Source: an uncultured Lachnospiraceae bacterium
GTDB taxonomy: Bacteria; Bacillota; Clostridia; Lachnospirales; Lachnospiraceae
NCBI GenBank assembly: GCA_902803745.1
Contig: CADCRB010000159.1
Coordinates: 1-13,895, forward strand
Length of the DNA stretch: 13,895 bases
Direction: 5' to 3'
The notes beneath the pieces are model-generated. The model did not search any database. It saw only the letters and a list, made by a program, of their open reading frames with translations, and was not told the DNA's origin. A program made the translations under genes and the position numbers. Positions 1 through 6,742 of this stretch are shown here, in pieces (the first letter of the stretch is position 1; every line of letters starts with the position of its first letter).

Positions 1-440
1 CCGTATACCAGATCCATATCTGACAGGGACAGGAGAGGCTCGAAATAGTAGCGTTTCTGTGATCCCTTGCCGGTATAGTTCCTGCCGGTGTATATTCCAT
101 CCGCCTCCCTTGACTTTATGACTCCTCCGAAGGTCATTGCAAATATTGTATTCAGAGTATCAATGAGATCTTCTTCCGTAACGGAAAGCTTTATTATCTC
201 ATCCAGCTTGTTTCCTGTCGTCTTTGCATTAAAAAAGCTTTCATTTCCGTCGGGATGCGGTATGAGCAGAGACATTTTCTCAGCTATGGCAGGACAGGAC
301 AGGGCATGGTCCCTGTCGGTAGATGTCTTAAGGACATAGTAGATCAGTGGTATCTCAAACTGCTTCAGCAGCTTCCTGATATCATTATATGCGGCCGTTG
401 ATGATTTTATTACGGCAGATCTGCTTTTTTCACTGGTCAT
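1..440 (-). CDS. WYL-family transcriptional regulator, N-terminal part (runs off the left edge)
   Basis: Reading the minus strand from the ATG at 440 gives 146 uninterrupted codons to the window edge. A good ribosome binding site (GGGGAGGTGCGC) lies just before the ATG. The N-terminal part reads like the winged-helix half of WYL regulators (residues 30-60, '...YYVLKTSTDRDHALSCPAIAEKM'). The segment ending in KRYYFEPLLSLSDMDLVYG matches the usual 'GYYL..R.FEL.ELKLL' transition into the WYL domain; the WYL domain itself lies outside the window. The region from residue 60 to 125 is longer than in typical family members. Known WYL proteins are DNA-binding repressors or activators that sense a ligand, and several control defence or stress loci. 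The gene is divergent from the ClpP/AAA+ operon with 132 bp between starts, so a role as its regulator is inferred. The family assignment rests on remembered family patterns and only on the N-terminal part. Confidence 0.62.
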   Translation of the reverse strand, partial: MTSEKSRSAVIKSSTAAYNDIRKLLKQFEIPLIYYVLKTSTDRDHALSCPAIAEKMSLLIPHPDGNESFFNAKTTGNKLDEIIKLSVTEEDLIDTLNTIFAMTFGGVIKSREADGIYTGRNYTGKGSQKRYYFEPLLSLSDMDLVY

Positions 441-469
441 GCGCACCTCCCCGGCATAATAAGAGCTCT

Positions 470-482
470 GTAACAATGTTAC
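470..482. promoter_or_regulatory. Perfect palindrome GTAACA-A-TGTTAC between divergent genes, operator candidate
   Basis: A 13-bp perfect inverted repeat (6-bp arms, 1-bp centre) lies in the 132-bp divergent interval, 30 bp upstream of the regulator start and 90 bp upstream of clpP. It is just upstream of an A-rich tract and a possible -35 element TTGTCA (498-503) reading toward clpP; the best -10 candidate, TGATAT at 523-528, has a long 19-bp spacer. The position fits an operator for the divergent WYL regulator. The palindrome is seen directly; its function is inference. Confidence 0.4.
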
Positions 483-572
483 TAAAAAAGGAAAAATTTG
501 TCATCTTTTATTTTGCGGGGTCTGATATGCTTGCTTCATCAAGACGGAGAGCACAGCAAAGGAGGCTATGAA

Positions 573-1133
573 ATGGTTATTAATCCTGTAGTATATGACG
601 AATCGAGAGGGAGCGACATATTCTCAAAGAATCTGGAGAACCGTGTGATACATCTGGTGGGCGAGATCACGGATGAGATGTCAGCTTCCATTATAGGACA
701 GATGCTCTATCTTTCGAAGGAGAGCAATGAGGACATCCAGCTTTACATCAACACTCCGGGAGGTTCAGTTTCTGCGGGGATGGCCATATACGACACAATG
801 CAGTATATCAGGCCCGATGTGGCAACGGTATGTGTAGGACATGCGGCCAGTATGGGAGCGGTGATCCTGTCAGGAGGAGCAAAGGGCAAAAGAGTGATGC
901 TGCCGCATGCAGAGGTCATGATACATCAGCCCTCGGGAGGGATGAACGGACAGGCAACAGAGCTGGAGATAGCAGCTGAGCACATCAGCAGGACCAAAAA
1001 GATGCTGAACGGACTTCTGGCTGAGAACTGTTCCAAAAAGGCAGAAATCGTGAAGCAAGATACAGAGCGGGACCACTGGATGAGCGCAGAAGAGACACTG
1101 AAATACGGGATCGTGGATGCGATCCTTGAGTGA
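573..1133 (+). CDS. clpP: ClpP-type serine peptidase subunit of an AAA+ operon
   Basis: This 186-residue protein matches ClpP over its whole length. ClpP subunits form two stacked heptameric rings enclosing the proteolytic chamber and need an AAA+ partner to feed them unfolded substrate. The catalytic triad is complete: Ser93 in GHAASMGA, His118 in VMIHQP, and Asp167 in DTERDHW, with the same His-Asp spacing as the E. coli enzyme. The TPGGS oxyanion segment and the QGQATE-like handle region (GMNGQATELEI) are present. No propeptide is apparent. The start was chosen at 573 because AAAGGAGG ends 7 bp before it; upstream in-frame codons have no family similarity. The axial N-terminal loop is about two residues shorter than in E. 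coli, and the 'YLYIN' pocket segment reads QLYIN. No clpX or tig neighbour is present. The gene opens an operon with three AAA+ ATPases, so it is probably a specialised paralogue, not the housekeeping copy. Confidence 0.95.
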   Translation: MVINPVVYDESRGSDIFSKNLENRVIHLVGEITDEMSASIIGQMLYLSKESNEDIQLYINTPGGSVSAGMAIYDTMQYIRPDVATVCVGHAASMGAVILSGGAKGKRVMLPHAEVMIHQPSGGMNGQATELEIAAEHISRTKKMLNGLLAENCSKKAEIVKQDTERDHWMSAEETLKYGIVDAILE

Positions 1134-1144
1134 GGAGTCATAAA

Positions 1145-2512
1145 ATGGACAGCATTGCTGATATCAAAAAGGATATTGAGACAGTGACCTTTGATTATAT
1201 CTGGACCTGCGGTTCCTATTGCCTTAAGGGAGAGGATATCGATGAGATCGGAAAGAGGATGCCGATACTGAAGGATGCGCGTTTTCAGTGGGAAAAGGGA
1301 ATGCTGATCGAGTCCGACTGCATTTCATTTGCGCTCATATTGGGCGAATATGCGACGGCAGAGAGGATCATCGATGCTTCGTTCAGTGTCAGTAATGCCA
1401 TAAGGCCCTGGACCCGTCTGACTGACGCTGCCGGAAATACGGAAAATACTCCGTTTGCCTCTGTTTTTTATTCGAAGGATATAGATATACCGGAGGAGCT
1501 CAGGATAAAGATACTGAAAAGGCTGAATGAGGATTTATTCAGCGGACCGGTATCAAACGGAGGACTGATCGATATCAACGGTATTCGGGAGCTTGATAAG
1601 CGTGTGGTACAGGCGAAGATAGTGAATGACTACCACAGGGCTCCGGAATGCTTTGATCAGCGTGACTGGCCAAGGATGGTAGAGGAGATACCGGCAGCAT
1701 GTTTTCTCATGAAGCTGTATAAGAATGATCCGGTAAACCTTGAAATGCTGATGAAGGAGAGACTTGAGATACTGTCTGAAGGCTATAAGGTACGGATTGA
1801 CAGAGATGTCAGAGGCGATTTCCTGAAGCTTAAAAAGGCCTTCGGATACAGCTGGATGAAGGAGTACACGGATTGCCTGTATGCGATGCTGATAAATATG
1901 TATACGGGGGTAAAGAAGGTACTGAATGAGGATATTTCCTGTTATCTGGAACTGGATGAGCTGGTGCATGAGTGGAAGAGCATAAAGGCTGAGCTGGCCG
2001 GTTTTATTTCGGAGGTGAATATCAGTGAGTACTATTACATAAGGAGTATACAGAAAACAAGAGAGACGGGGATCGAAGAAGCGCTGGACTGTCTGGCATC
2101 GGGAGAGAGGATACTCGGCCATAAACCGGAGCTTATCATAACTTCAGCATTAGCATGCAATCCGGAAACATTTTTCGGCTTCAGGGAATATGATGTAGAT
2201 GACCCTGAGGAGGAAAATGATGAGGTTAAAGAAAACAGGGAAAGGTACCGGATGATGAGACTGGCTTGGAGCGTAGGAAGCATTGATTACTGGTTTATAG
2301 AAGACGATCGTCTTGCAGAAAATATATCTTTATTCCTTATGGCGCACCCGAAGCTTCTGAGGGATTCATTTCTCCTTCTGACCGGTAAGGGTCTGGTGCC
2401 TGACAGATGTCTCGATAATGTGATAAGGAGAGTGCGTGCTGCAAGGAGCTGCGAATATATGCTGCCGATCCTTATCATGCAGAAATACGGGAGGATCAGA
2501 AGATATGAGTGA
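1145..2512 (+). CDS. Unrecognised 455-residue protein of the ClpP/AAA+ operon
   Basis: I do not recognise the family. The start at 1145 is preferred because AGGAG (1133-1137) lies 7 bp upstream and overlaps the clpP stop; a GTG at 1130 is possible but has a poorer site. The protein is predicted soluble, without signal peptide or membrane segments, and appears largely alpha-helical. Residues 51-80 and 385-450 have a helix-turn-helix rhythm faintly like ankyrin or other helical repeats (for example LPILIMQKYGR at 440-450), but no repeat consensus is convincing. An acidic stretch (DDPEEENDE) lies at about 352-360. Its 3' end overlaps the VWA gene by 8 bp, so translation is probably coupled. In known MoxR-VWA systems a third, poorly conserved gene often supplies an adaptor or target-recognition part; that role here is inference from position only. 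Confidence 0.85.
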   Translation: MDSIADIKKDIETVTFDYIWTCGSYCLKGEDIDEIGKRMPILKDARFQWEKGMLIESDCISFALILGEYATAERIIDASFSVSNAIRPWTRLTDAAGNTENTPFASVFYSKDIDIPEELRIKILKRLNEDLFSGPVSNGGLIDINGIRELDKRVVQAKIVNDYHRAPECFDQRDWPRMVEEIPAACFLMKLYKNDPVNLEMLMKERLEILSEGYKVRIDRDVRGDFLKLKKAFGYSWMKEYTDCLYAMLINMYTGVKKVLNEDISCYLELDELVHEWKSIKAELAGFISEVNISEYYYIRSIQKTRETGIEEALDCLASGERILGHKPELIITSALACNPETFFGFREYDVDDPEEENDEVKENRERYRMMRLAWSVGSIDYWFIEDDRLAENISLFLMAHPKLLRDSFLLLTGKGLVPDRCLDNVIRRVRAARSCEYMLPILIMQKYGRIRRYE

Positions 2513-3806
2513 TACGGATATCGCATTTCGCATCATTGATTCAGGGCTGAATAAAGTCAAAGCGGAAGCATACCGGCTCGTATATGCGGTAGATATACTG
2601 AAGCCCGAGCCTTTTAAGGAGAGCTCATGCTATATGATCGGTACTGACGGCGAGCATCTTTTCTTTGATCCTGAGAAGGTGGCTGGCAGCTATACCTTCA
2701 ATGGCATGGCTGTCATAGAGGAAGAGATATTTCATGTGATAATGCACGGGATCCTGGGGCACTTCGGAATGAGTGGCGAGTATGGCAGGGTGAAGCTTGC
2801 AGGCTGTGTGATGGACCTTCAGATAGAGCAGATAATGGAGGCGCTTGGGATGAACAGGACATACAGATGCCTGTCAAGGCCTGACTGGTACTCGACAGTA
2901 GGTTTCGGACTCTACAACCTTGCGCTGCAGGACAGAAGGATGGCTGAGAAAGTCCTGAGGACAGGAGCAAAGAGGAGAATAGATGATCATTCTCTCTGGT
3001 GGGGTAAGGGCAGTGTCCGGAAGGAAGTGGTGACCAAATGGGAGCAGGCTGCCAGGTATATCACGGGAAGTGACAGCAAGCACCTTAAAGATGCAGCTTA
3101 TATAGCAGGGATACTGAGGTCGGACTCTCCCGGGAGCATATTGAAAAAAAGCTTCAGACCGGAAGGCAGGAGACAGAGTCTTGCAGATGCATTGTCAGGC
3201 TTCCTTAGGAGCAGGACCGTGTCACGTGAGCAGCCGGACTATATAGATCCCATGTTATATGAATACGGACTTTCACTGTATGGAGATATACCGCTCATAG
3301 AGCCGCCGGAGGAATATGAGATGAAAAGTATGGAAAATCTTGTGATAGCCATTGATACAAGCGGCTCCTGTCTTGAGCACACAGAACGGTTCCTGGATCA
3401 GCTCTTGGAGATATTTGAAGAGGAAGCTCCTAAGTTCTGCTTTAAGACAATATATGTCCTTCAGTGCGATGACAGGCTGCAAAAGGTCGAAGCATTCAAC
3501 AGCATGGAAGACCTGAAGCCATTCGGTGAAGACATGGAATTCTGCGGATATGGCGGTACTGATTTCAGACCGGTATTCCAATGGATAGATGACAGTCTGG
3601 TATCTGAGGGAGAGCAGGTGGATCTGCTCCTTTATTTCTCGGATGCATGGGGGAGCTTTCCGGATGAAAAGAGTGCTTATCCTGTGATGTTCGTGCTGCC
3701 TGAATATGGAAGCGCAGTAAGAAGCGACATACCGGACTGGATAGATACAGTGATCCTTAAGGAGAGAAAAGAAAAGGAGGAAATGACAGATGTACAGTAT
3801 CAGTGA
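2505..3806 (+). CDS. DUF2201-type protein: metallopeptidase-like domain plus VWA domain
   Basis: The 433-residue product has the two-part layout of the DUF2201 / COG3864 family. Residues 70-110 form the putative metallopeptidase part: His77-x3-His81-x4-His86 (HVIMHGILGH), followed by CVMDLQIEQI with Asp104 at the usual third-ligand position. The glutamate expected directly after the first histidine (HExxH) is Val78, so peptidase activity is doubtful although metal binding may persist. Residues 278-415 are a VWA-like domain with a MIDAS-type pattern: Asp284-x-Ser286-x-Ser288 (DTSGS), Thr352 in GGTDFRP, and Asp380 in FSDAWGSFP. The start at 2505 has GGGAGG 10 bp upstream and overlaps the upstream stop by 8 bp. 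VWA proteins commonly act as substrate or adaptor partners of MoxR ATPases (RavA-ViaA, CbbQ-CbbO, NorQ-NorD), and a MoxR-type gene follows immediately with a 17-bp overlap. Confidence 0.88.
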   Translation: MSDTDIAFRIIDSGLNKVKAEAYRLVYAVDILKPEPFKESSCYMIGTDGEHLFFDPEKVAGSYTFNGMAVIEEEIFHVIMHGILGHFGMSGEYGRVKLAGCVMDLQIEQIMEALGMNRTYRCLSRPDWYSTVGFGLYNLALQDRRMAEKVLRTGAKRRIDDHSLWWGKGSVRKEVVTKWEQAARYITGSDSKHLKDAAYIAGILRSDSPGSILKKSFRPEGRRQSLADALSGFLRSRTVSREQPDYIDPMLYEYGLSLYGDIPLIEPPEEYEMKSMENLVIAIDTSGSCLEHTERFLDQLLEIFEEEAPKFCFKTIYVLQCDDRLQKVEAFNSMEDLKPFGEDMEFCGYGGTDFRPVFQWIDDSLVSEGEQVDLLLYFSDAWGSFPDEKSAYPVMFVLPEYGSAVRSDIPDWIDTVILKERKEKEEMTDVQYQ

Positions 3807-4980
3807 AGCAAAAGAGGCAATGAAAGATGGTATAAGAGGATATCTCCTGAAGGACAGCAACGGAAAATACGTGATGAATGAGGTCAACCGCCTGCCTTTC
3901 TATCTCCTGGGAAGCCCCGGTATAGGTAAGAGCCAGATCGCATCGCAGACAGCAGATGAACTGGGGATAGGCTTTGTGAGCTTCAGTATCACGCACCACT
4001 CGAGAAATACAGTACTGGGACTTCCGGTCATAAAAGAGTCAGAGGGATATAAATACACCGAATATACCATGTCTGAGATCATAGCGAGGGTGATGGAAAA
4101 ATATGACCGGGGTGAGCGGGAAGGGATACTGCTCCTTGATGAATTTAACTGCATGACAGACACTCTCATCCCTGTGATGCTGGCTTTTTTGCAAAATAAG
4201 AACATTGGGGCACATTCATTACCTGAGGGCTGGGTAGTGGTCCTTTGCGGCAATCCCGTGAAATACAACAAAAGCGCACGTATGCTTGATCTTACGGTGA
4301 TGGACAGGGTCAGAAAGATCGAAGTCGGGTTCAGCGCAGATGATTTTATTGAATACGCTGAAACGCACGGCTTCTGTCAGATCATTGTGGATTACCTGAA
4401 GCTCAATAAAAACAGGGCTTACATCTGTGAGCATGGCAAGGAGGATGACCTTGTCACTGCAAGAGGCTGGGAGAATCTCAGTGTCGCGATAGATGTATAT
4501 GAGAAGACAGGGGGAAGAGTGGATGAAGCGATGATAGGGCAGTTCATCAAGTCAGGCAGGACTGCAAGGGAATTTGCCAGATATTATGAGCTGGTAAAGA
4601 GCAGGGATCTTACGTCTGAGGATATGGCAAAAATACTCGGAGGCATTGATATCGACGGGTATTGCAGCAGGATGGAGGAGATGTCCGTTGATATGAGATT
4701 TGATGTGGTGGATAACCTTATGAAGACCATAAAGGAGCGCGCAGGGGAGAAGGGAGTAAAGCAGGCGGTGATCAGTGATTATATCAATAATGTCCTTGGA
4801 CTGCTGATAAAACTTGGTGACAAGCCCGCAGTTGAAAAAGCCTTCTCATATATAAACAGCGACAGGAAGATGATGATGATACTCACAAAGTATAAAAGTG
4901 AAATGTTTCTTAAGGTATGCGGATCGGTATATTACGGCGAGGAGCTAGGTACGGCCGAAGAAGCCGGCGATGCGGTCTGA
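3790..4980 (+). CDS. MoxR-type AAA+ ATPase
   Basis: This 396-residue protein has one AAA+ module near the N-terminus. Walker A is GSPGIGKS (41-48) and Walker B is ILLLDE (113-118). The sensor-1 asparagine is Asn155 in VVLCGNP, and DRVRKIEV (172-179) matches the arginine-finger region of MoxR proteins. The FNCMTDTLIPVML segment after Walker B is also typical of the MoxR/AAA_5 group. The C-terminal 200 residues are helical and not recognised. MoxR ATPases pair with VWA proteins to remodel or activate targets. The overlapping upstream VWA gene is the likely partner, so the pair should act together in the cytoplasm. The start at 3790 has AAAAGGAGG ending 9 bp upstream, inside the VWA gene. An ATG at 3783 belongs to the other frame. 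Confidence 0.92.
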   Translation: MYSISEAKEAMKDGIRGYLLKDSNGKYVMNEVNRLPFYLLGSPGIGKSQIASQTADELGIGFVSFSITHHSRNTVLGLPVIKESEGYKYTEYTMSEIIARVMEKYDRGEREGILLLDEFNCMTDTLIPVMLAFLQNKNIGAHSLPEGWVVVLCGNPVKYNKSARMLDLTVMDRVRKIEVGFSADDFIEYAETHGFCQIIVDYLKLNKNRAYICEHGKEDDLVTARGWENLSVAIDVYEKTGGRVDEAMIGQFIKSGRTAREFARYYELVKSRDLTSEDMAKILGGIDIDGYCSRMEEMSVDMRFDVVDNLMKTIKERAGEKGVKQAVISDYINNVLGLLIKLGDKPAVEKAFSYINSDRKMMMILTKYKSEMFLKVCGSVYYGEELGTAEEAGDAV

Positions 4981-4994
4981 AAAGGAGGAAAGAA

Positions 4995-6668
4995 ATGATA
5001 AACAGCGGAGCATATCCCAGAGTAGAGCGCAAGGAAATGGGAAAGCAGAATGTGTACAGGAGGGTGAAGCATGTCAATAAGGACTACAGTGAGGAGGTGC
5101 CTTATATAAAAGATGTTAAGGATTTCATCGATAAGCATCCCTATGGAAAAAAAGACCGGTTTCTCATTGTGAGCAGATCAGAGCCCGCAGCGGTGAAGTC
5201 AGCGAAATATATCTGCGACAGATACAGCAAAAGCTCGATCGTGCCTGAGGAAGAGGAGGAGCTGGAGTTCGATTTTGAATTTGATGATGAGGAATATATA
5301 GATTTTGCATCTATAGATCTCATAGATCTGAGTAAGGTGAGGATTCCGGATATCATCCCGGGAAATGCATACCTCAGCATCCTCATGGAGGAGGCCAATG
5401 GAGACAACGTGATGTATGAAGGTCTGAATGATGACAAGGATATCGATAACAAGGTAGATGCCATCCTTGCTGACACCAGGGTGAGGAAATTCATATGGAT
5501 CCTTCCTGAGAGGCTTAGGGAGCCCTGGGTCACAGCTCTCAGGATGGAGAAAGGCTATGAGGCTGTGATCATAAAGGATATCCCTGACGGATACTATGAG
5601 GATGTATTTGATAAGCTCTTAAGATCAGCAGGGATGAGGCTCGGGGAGGGACTTACGCCGGCTAACGCGGTAGGGAGGATAAGGAAGCTTCGAGGCAAAG
5701 ATTTCACCGAGGAAGATCTGGAGTGGGCAGTAGGACAGGCAATTGATGCAGCATCACAAAGGGGGATCAGAGAGCTTACGGCGGAGGATCTGAGTCTTGA
5801 GGGTGTGTCTGAAGAGAGCGCGGAGGCAAAGCTTATGCGCATGCCGGGACTTGATAATATCAAGGAGACAGTGACGGAATTTACATCTCTCCTTTTGGAA
5901 AAGAGCAGGAACCGCAGTCTTAAGGATATGCACTCAAACATGATCTTCTATGGTAATCCCGGGACAGGCAAGTCTACCTGCGCCGAGCTTCTGGCCGATA
6001 TCATGGCGGATAAGGGCATCAGCAATACAGCTTTTGTTAAGGCAAGCAGGGCAGATGTCATAGGGAAGTATGTAGGACATACCGCATCCAGGGTTTCCGG
6101 ACTTTTCGATAAAGCCAGGGGCGGCATACTGTTTGTGGATGAGGCGGGATTTTTCCTTAATGAGTCCAGCGGAGGATATCTGAAGGAAGCCGTGAAGGAA
6201 TTCGTAAGGTTCATGGAGCTGTATCCGGATGTAACGGTCATATTCTCCATGTATGAAAAGGAGGCAGCGGCTTTCCTTAAGCTTGATGAAGGTATCTCAT
6301 CCAGAATATCCAGAATGGTGGCTTTCGAGGACTACAGCGTAAAGGAGCTTAAGGATATATTCGTCCATATGATAGCTGAGAAGGGATATGCCCCGGGCAG
6401 GGGAGCTTCGGAGCAGGCACTGAAGTATGTGGAGGAGCAGAAGAACGGAAGGAACTTCGGGAATGCAAGGGAGGTGCGCAAGCTCGTGGAATCAGCTATA
6501 GTAGCGCATTCCGTAAGGATCCATTCGGGCATAAGCCCTGCAGGAGCCGCGGATACTATAAGTGCAGCAGACGTGAAAAAGGGTATGGAACGTCTTCGCA
6601 GGATGCCTGAAAACAGGAGGAATTTCGGATTTGAATATGCACAGGCTGCGGTTATGCCTTTGTATTAG
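4995..6668 (+). CDS. CbbX/SpoVK-type AAA+ ATPase with acidic N-terminal half and FGF tail
   Basis: The 557-residue protein has a C-terminal AAA+ module of the CbbX/SpoVK type. Walker A is GNPGTGKS (320-327). A pore-loop segment KYVGHTA (358-364) follows, then Walker B ILFVDE (378-383), an arginine finger at about Arg437 (GISSRI), and sensor 2 in FGNAREVR (488-495). The usual NPGL before the finger is LDEGI here, and the usual AGY after strand 4 is SMY. Residues 54-250 resemble an AAA fold without a working P-loop: RFLIVSRSEPAAVKSAKYI replaces a Walker A region, a very acidic insert follows (84-100), then a strand (KFIWILPE) and a lid-like helical part. The C-terminal tail contains Phe544-Gly545-Phe546, like the ClpP-docking tripeptide of Clp ATPases. 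AAAGGAGG lies 7 bp before the start at 4995, and the gene begins 14 bp after the MoxR-type gene. ATPase identity is firm; partner and substrate are unknown. Confidence 0.92.
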   Translation: MINSGAYPRVERKEMGKQNVYRRVKHVNKDYSEEVPYIKDVKDFIDKHPYGKKDRFLIVSRSEPAAVKSAKYICDRYSKSSIVPEEEEELEFDFEFDDEEYIDFASIDLIDLSKVRIPDIIPGNAYLSILMEEANGDNVMYEGLNDDKDIDNKVDAILADTRVRKFIWILPERLREPWVTALRMEKGYEAVIIKDIPDGYYEDVFDKLLRSAGMRLGEGLTPANAVGRIRKLRGKDFTEEDLEWAVGQAIDAASQRGIRELTAEDLSLEGVSEESAEAKLMRMPGLDNIKETVTEFTSLLLEKSRNRSLKDMHSNMIFYGNPGTGKSTCAELLADIMADKGISNTAFVKASRADVIGKYVGHTASRVSGLFDKARGGILFVDEAGFFLNESSGGYLKEAVKEFVRFMELYPDVTVIFSMYEKEAAAFLKLDEGISSRISRMVAFEDYSVKELKDIFVHMIAEKGYAPGRGASEQALKYVEEQKNGRNFGNAREVRKLVESAIVAHSVRIHSGISPAGAADTISAADVKKGMERLRRMPENRRNFGFEYAQAAVMPLY

Positions 6669-6689
6669 AAACGGCTTAAGCAAAGGACT

Positions 6690-6720
6690 GCTGATAAAGC
6701 GCCGGCACGGTTTTATAAGC
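6690..6720 (+). other. Possible hairpin in the gap between the two CbbX-type genes
   Basis: Arms 6690-6698 (GCTGATAAA) and 6712-6720 (TTTATAAGC) pair over nine positions with one G-A mismatch around a GC-rich 13-nt loop. It lies in the only sizeable gap (74 bp) of the operon, ahead of the ribosome binding site AAAGGAGG of the last gene. There is no T-run on the plus strand, so it is not a classic terminator; it might mark RNA processing or partial attenuation. Evidence is limited to base pairing. Confidence 0.28.
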
Positions 6721-6742
6721 TGAAAAAAAGGAGGATCAAACA

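Noticed and set aside
88..339. Plus-strand open frame of 83 codons opposite the left-edge gene
   Set aside because: No ribosome binding site or recognisable protein; the minus strand of the same stretch carries a coherent protein with a strong start signal.
498..572. 25-codon N-terminal extension of ClpP
   Set aside because: The extension has no ClpP similarity and covers the likely promoter; GGAGG before the ATG at 573 decides the start.
2305..2512. Ankyrin-repeat call for the C-terminus of the 455-residue protein
   Set aside because: Only a loose helical rhythm is visible; the ankyrin consensus positions are not met.
3273..3887. 204-codon minus-strand open frame
   Set aside because: Antisense to the VWA domain and the MoxR start; Phe/Leu/Ile-rich shadow of the acidic plus-strand codons.
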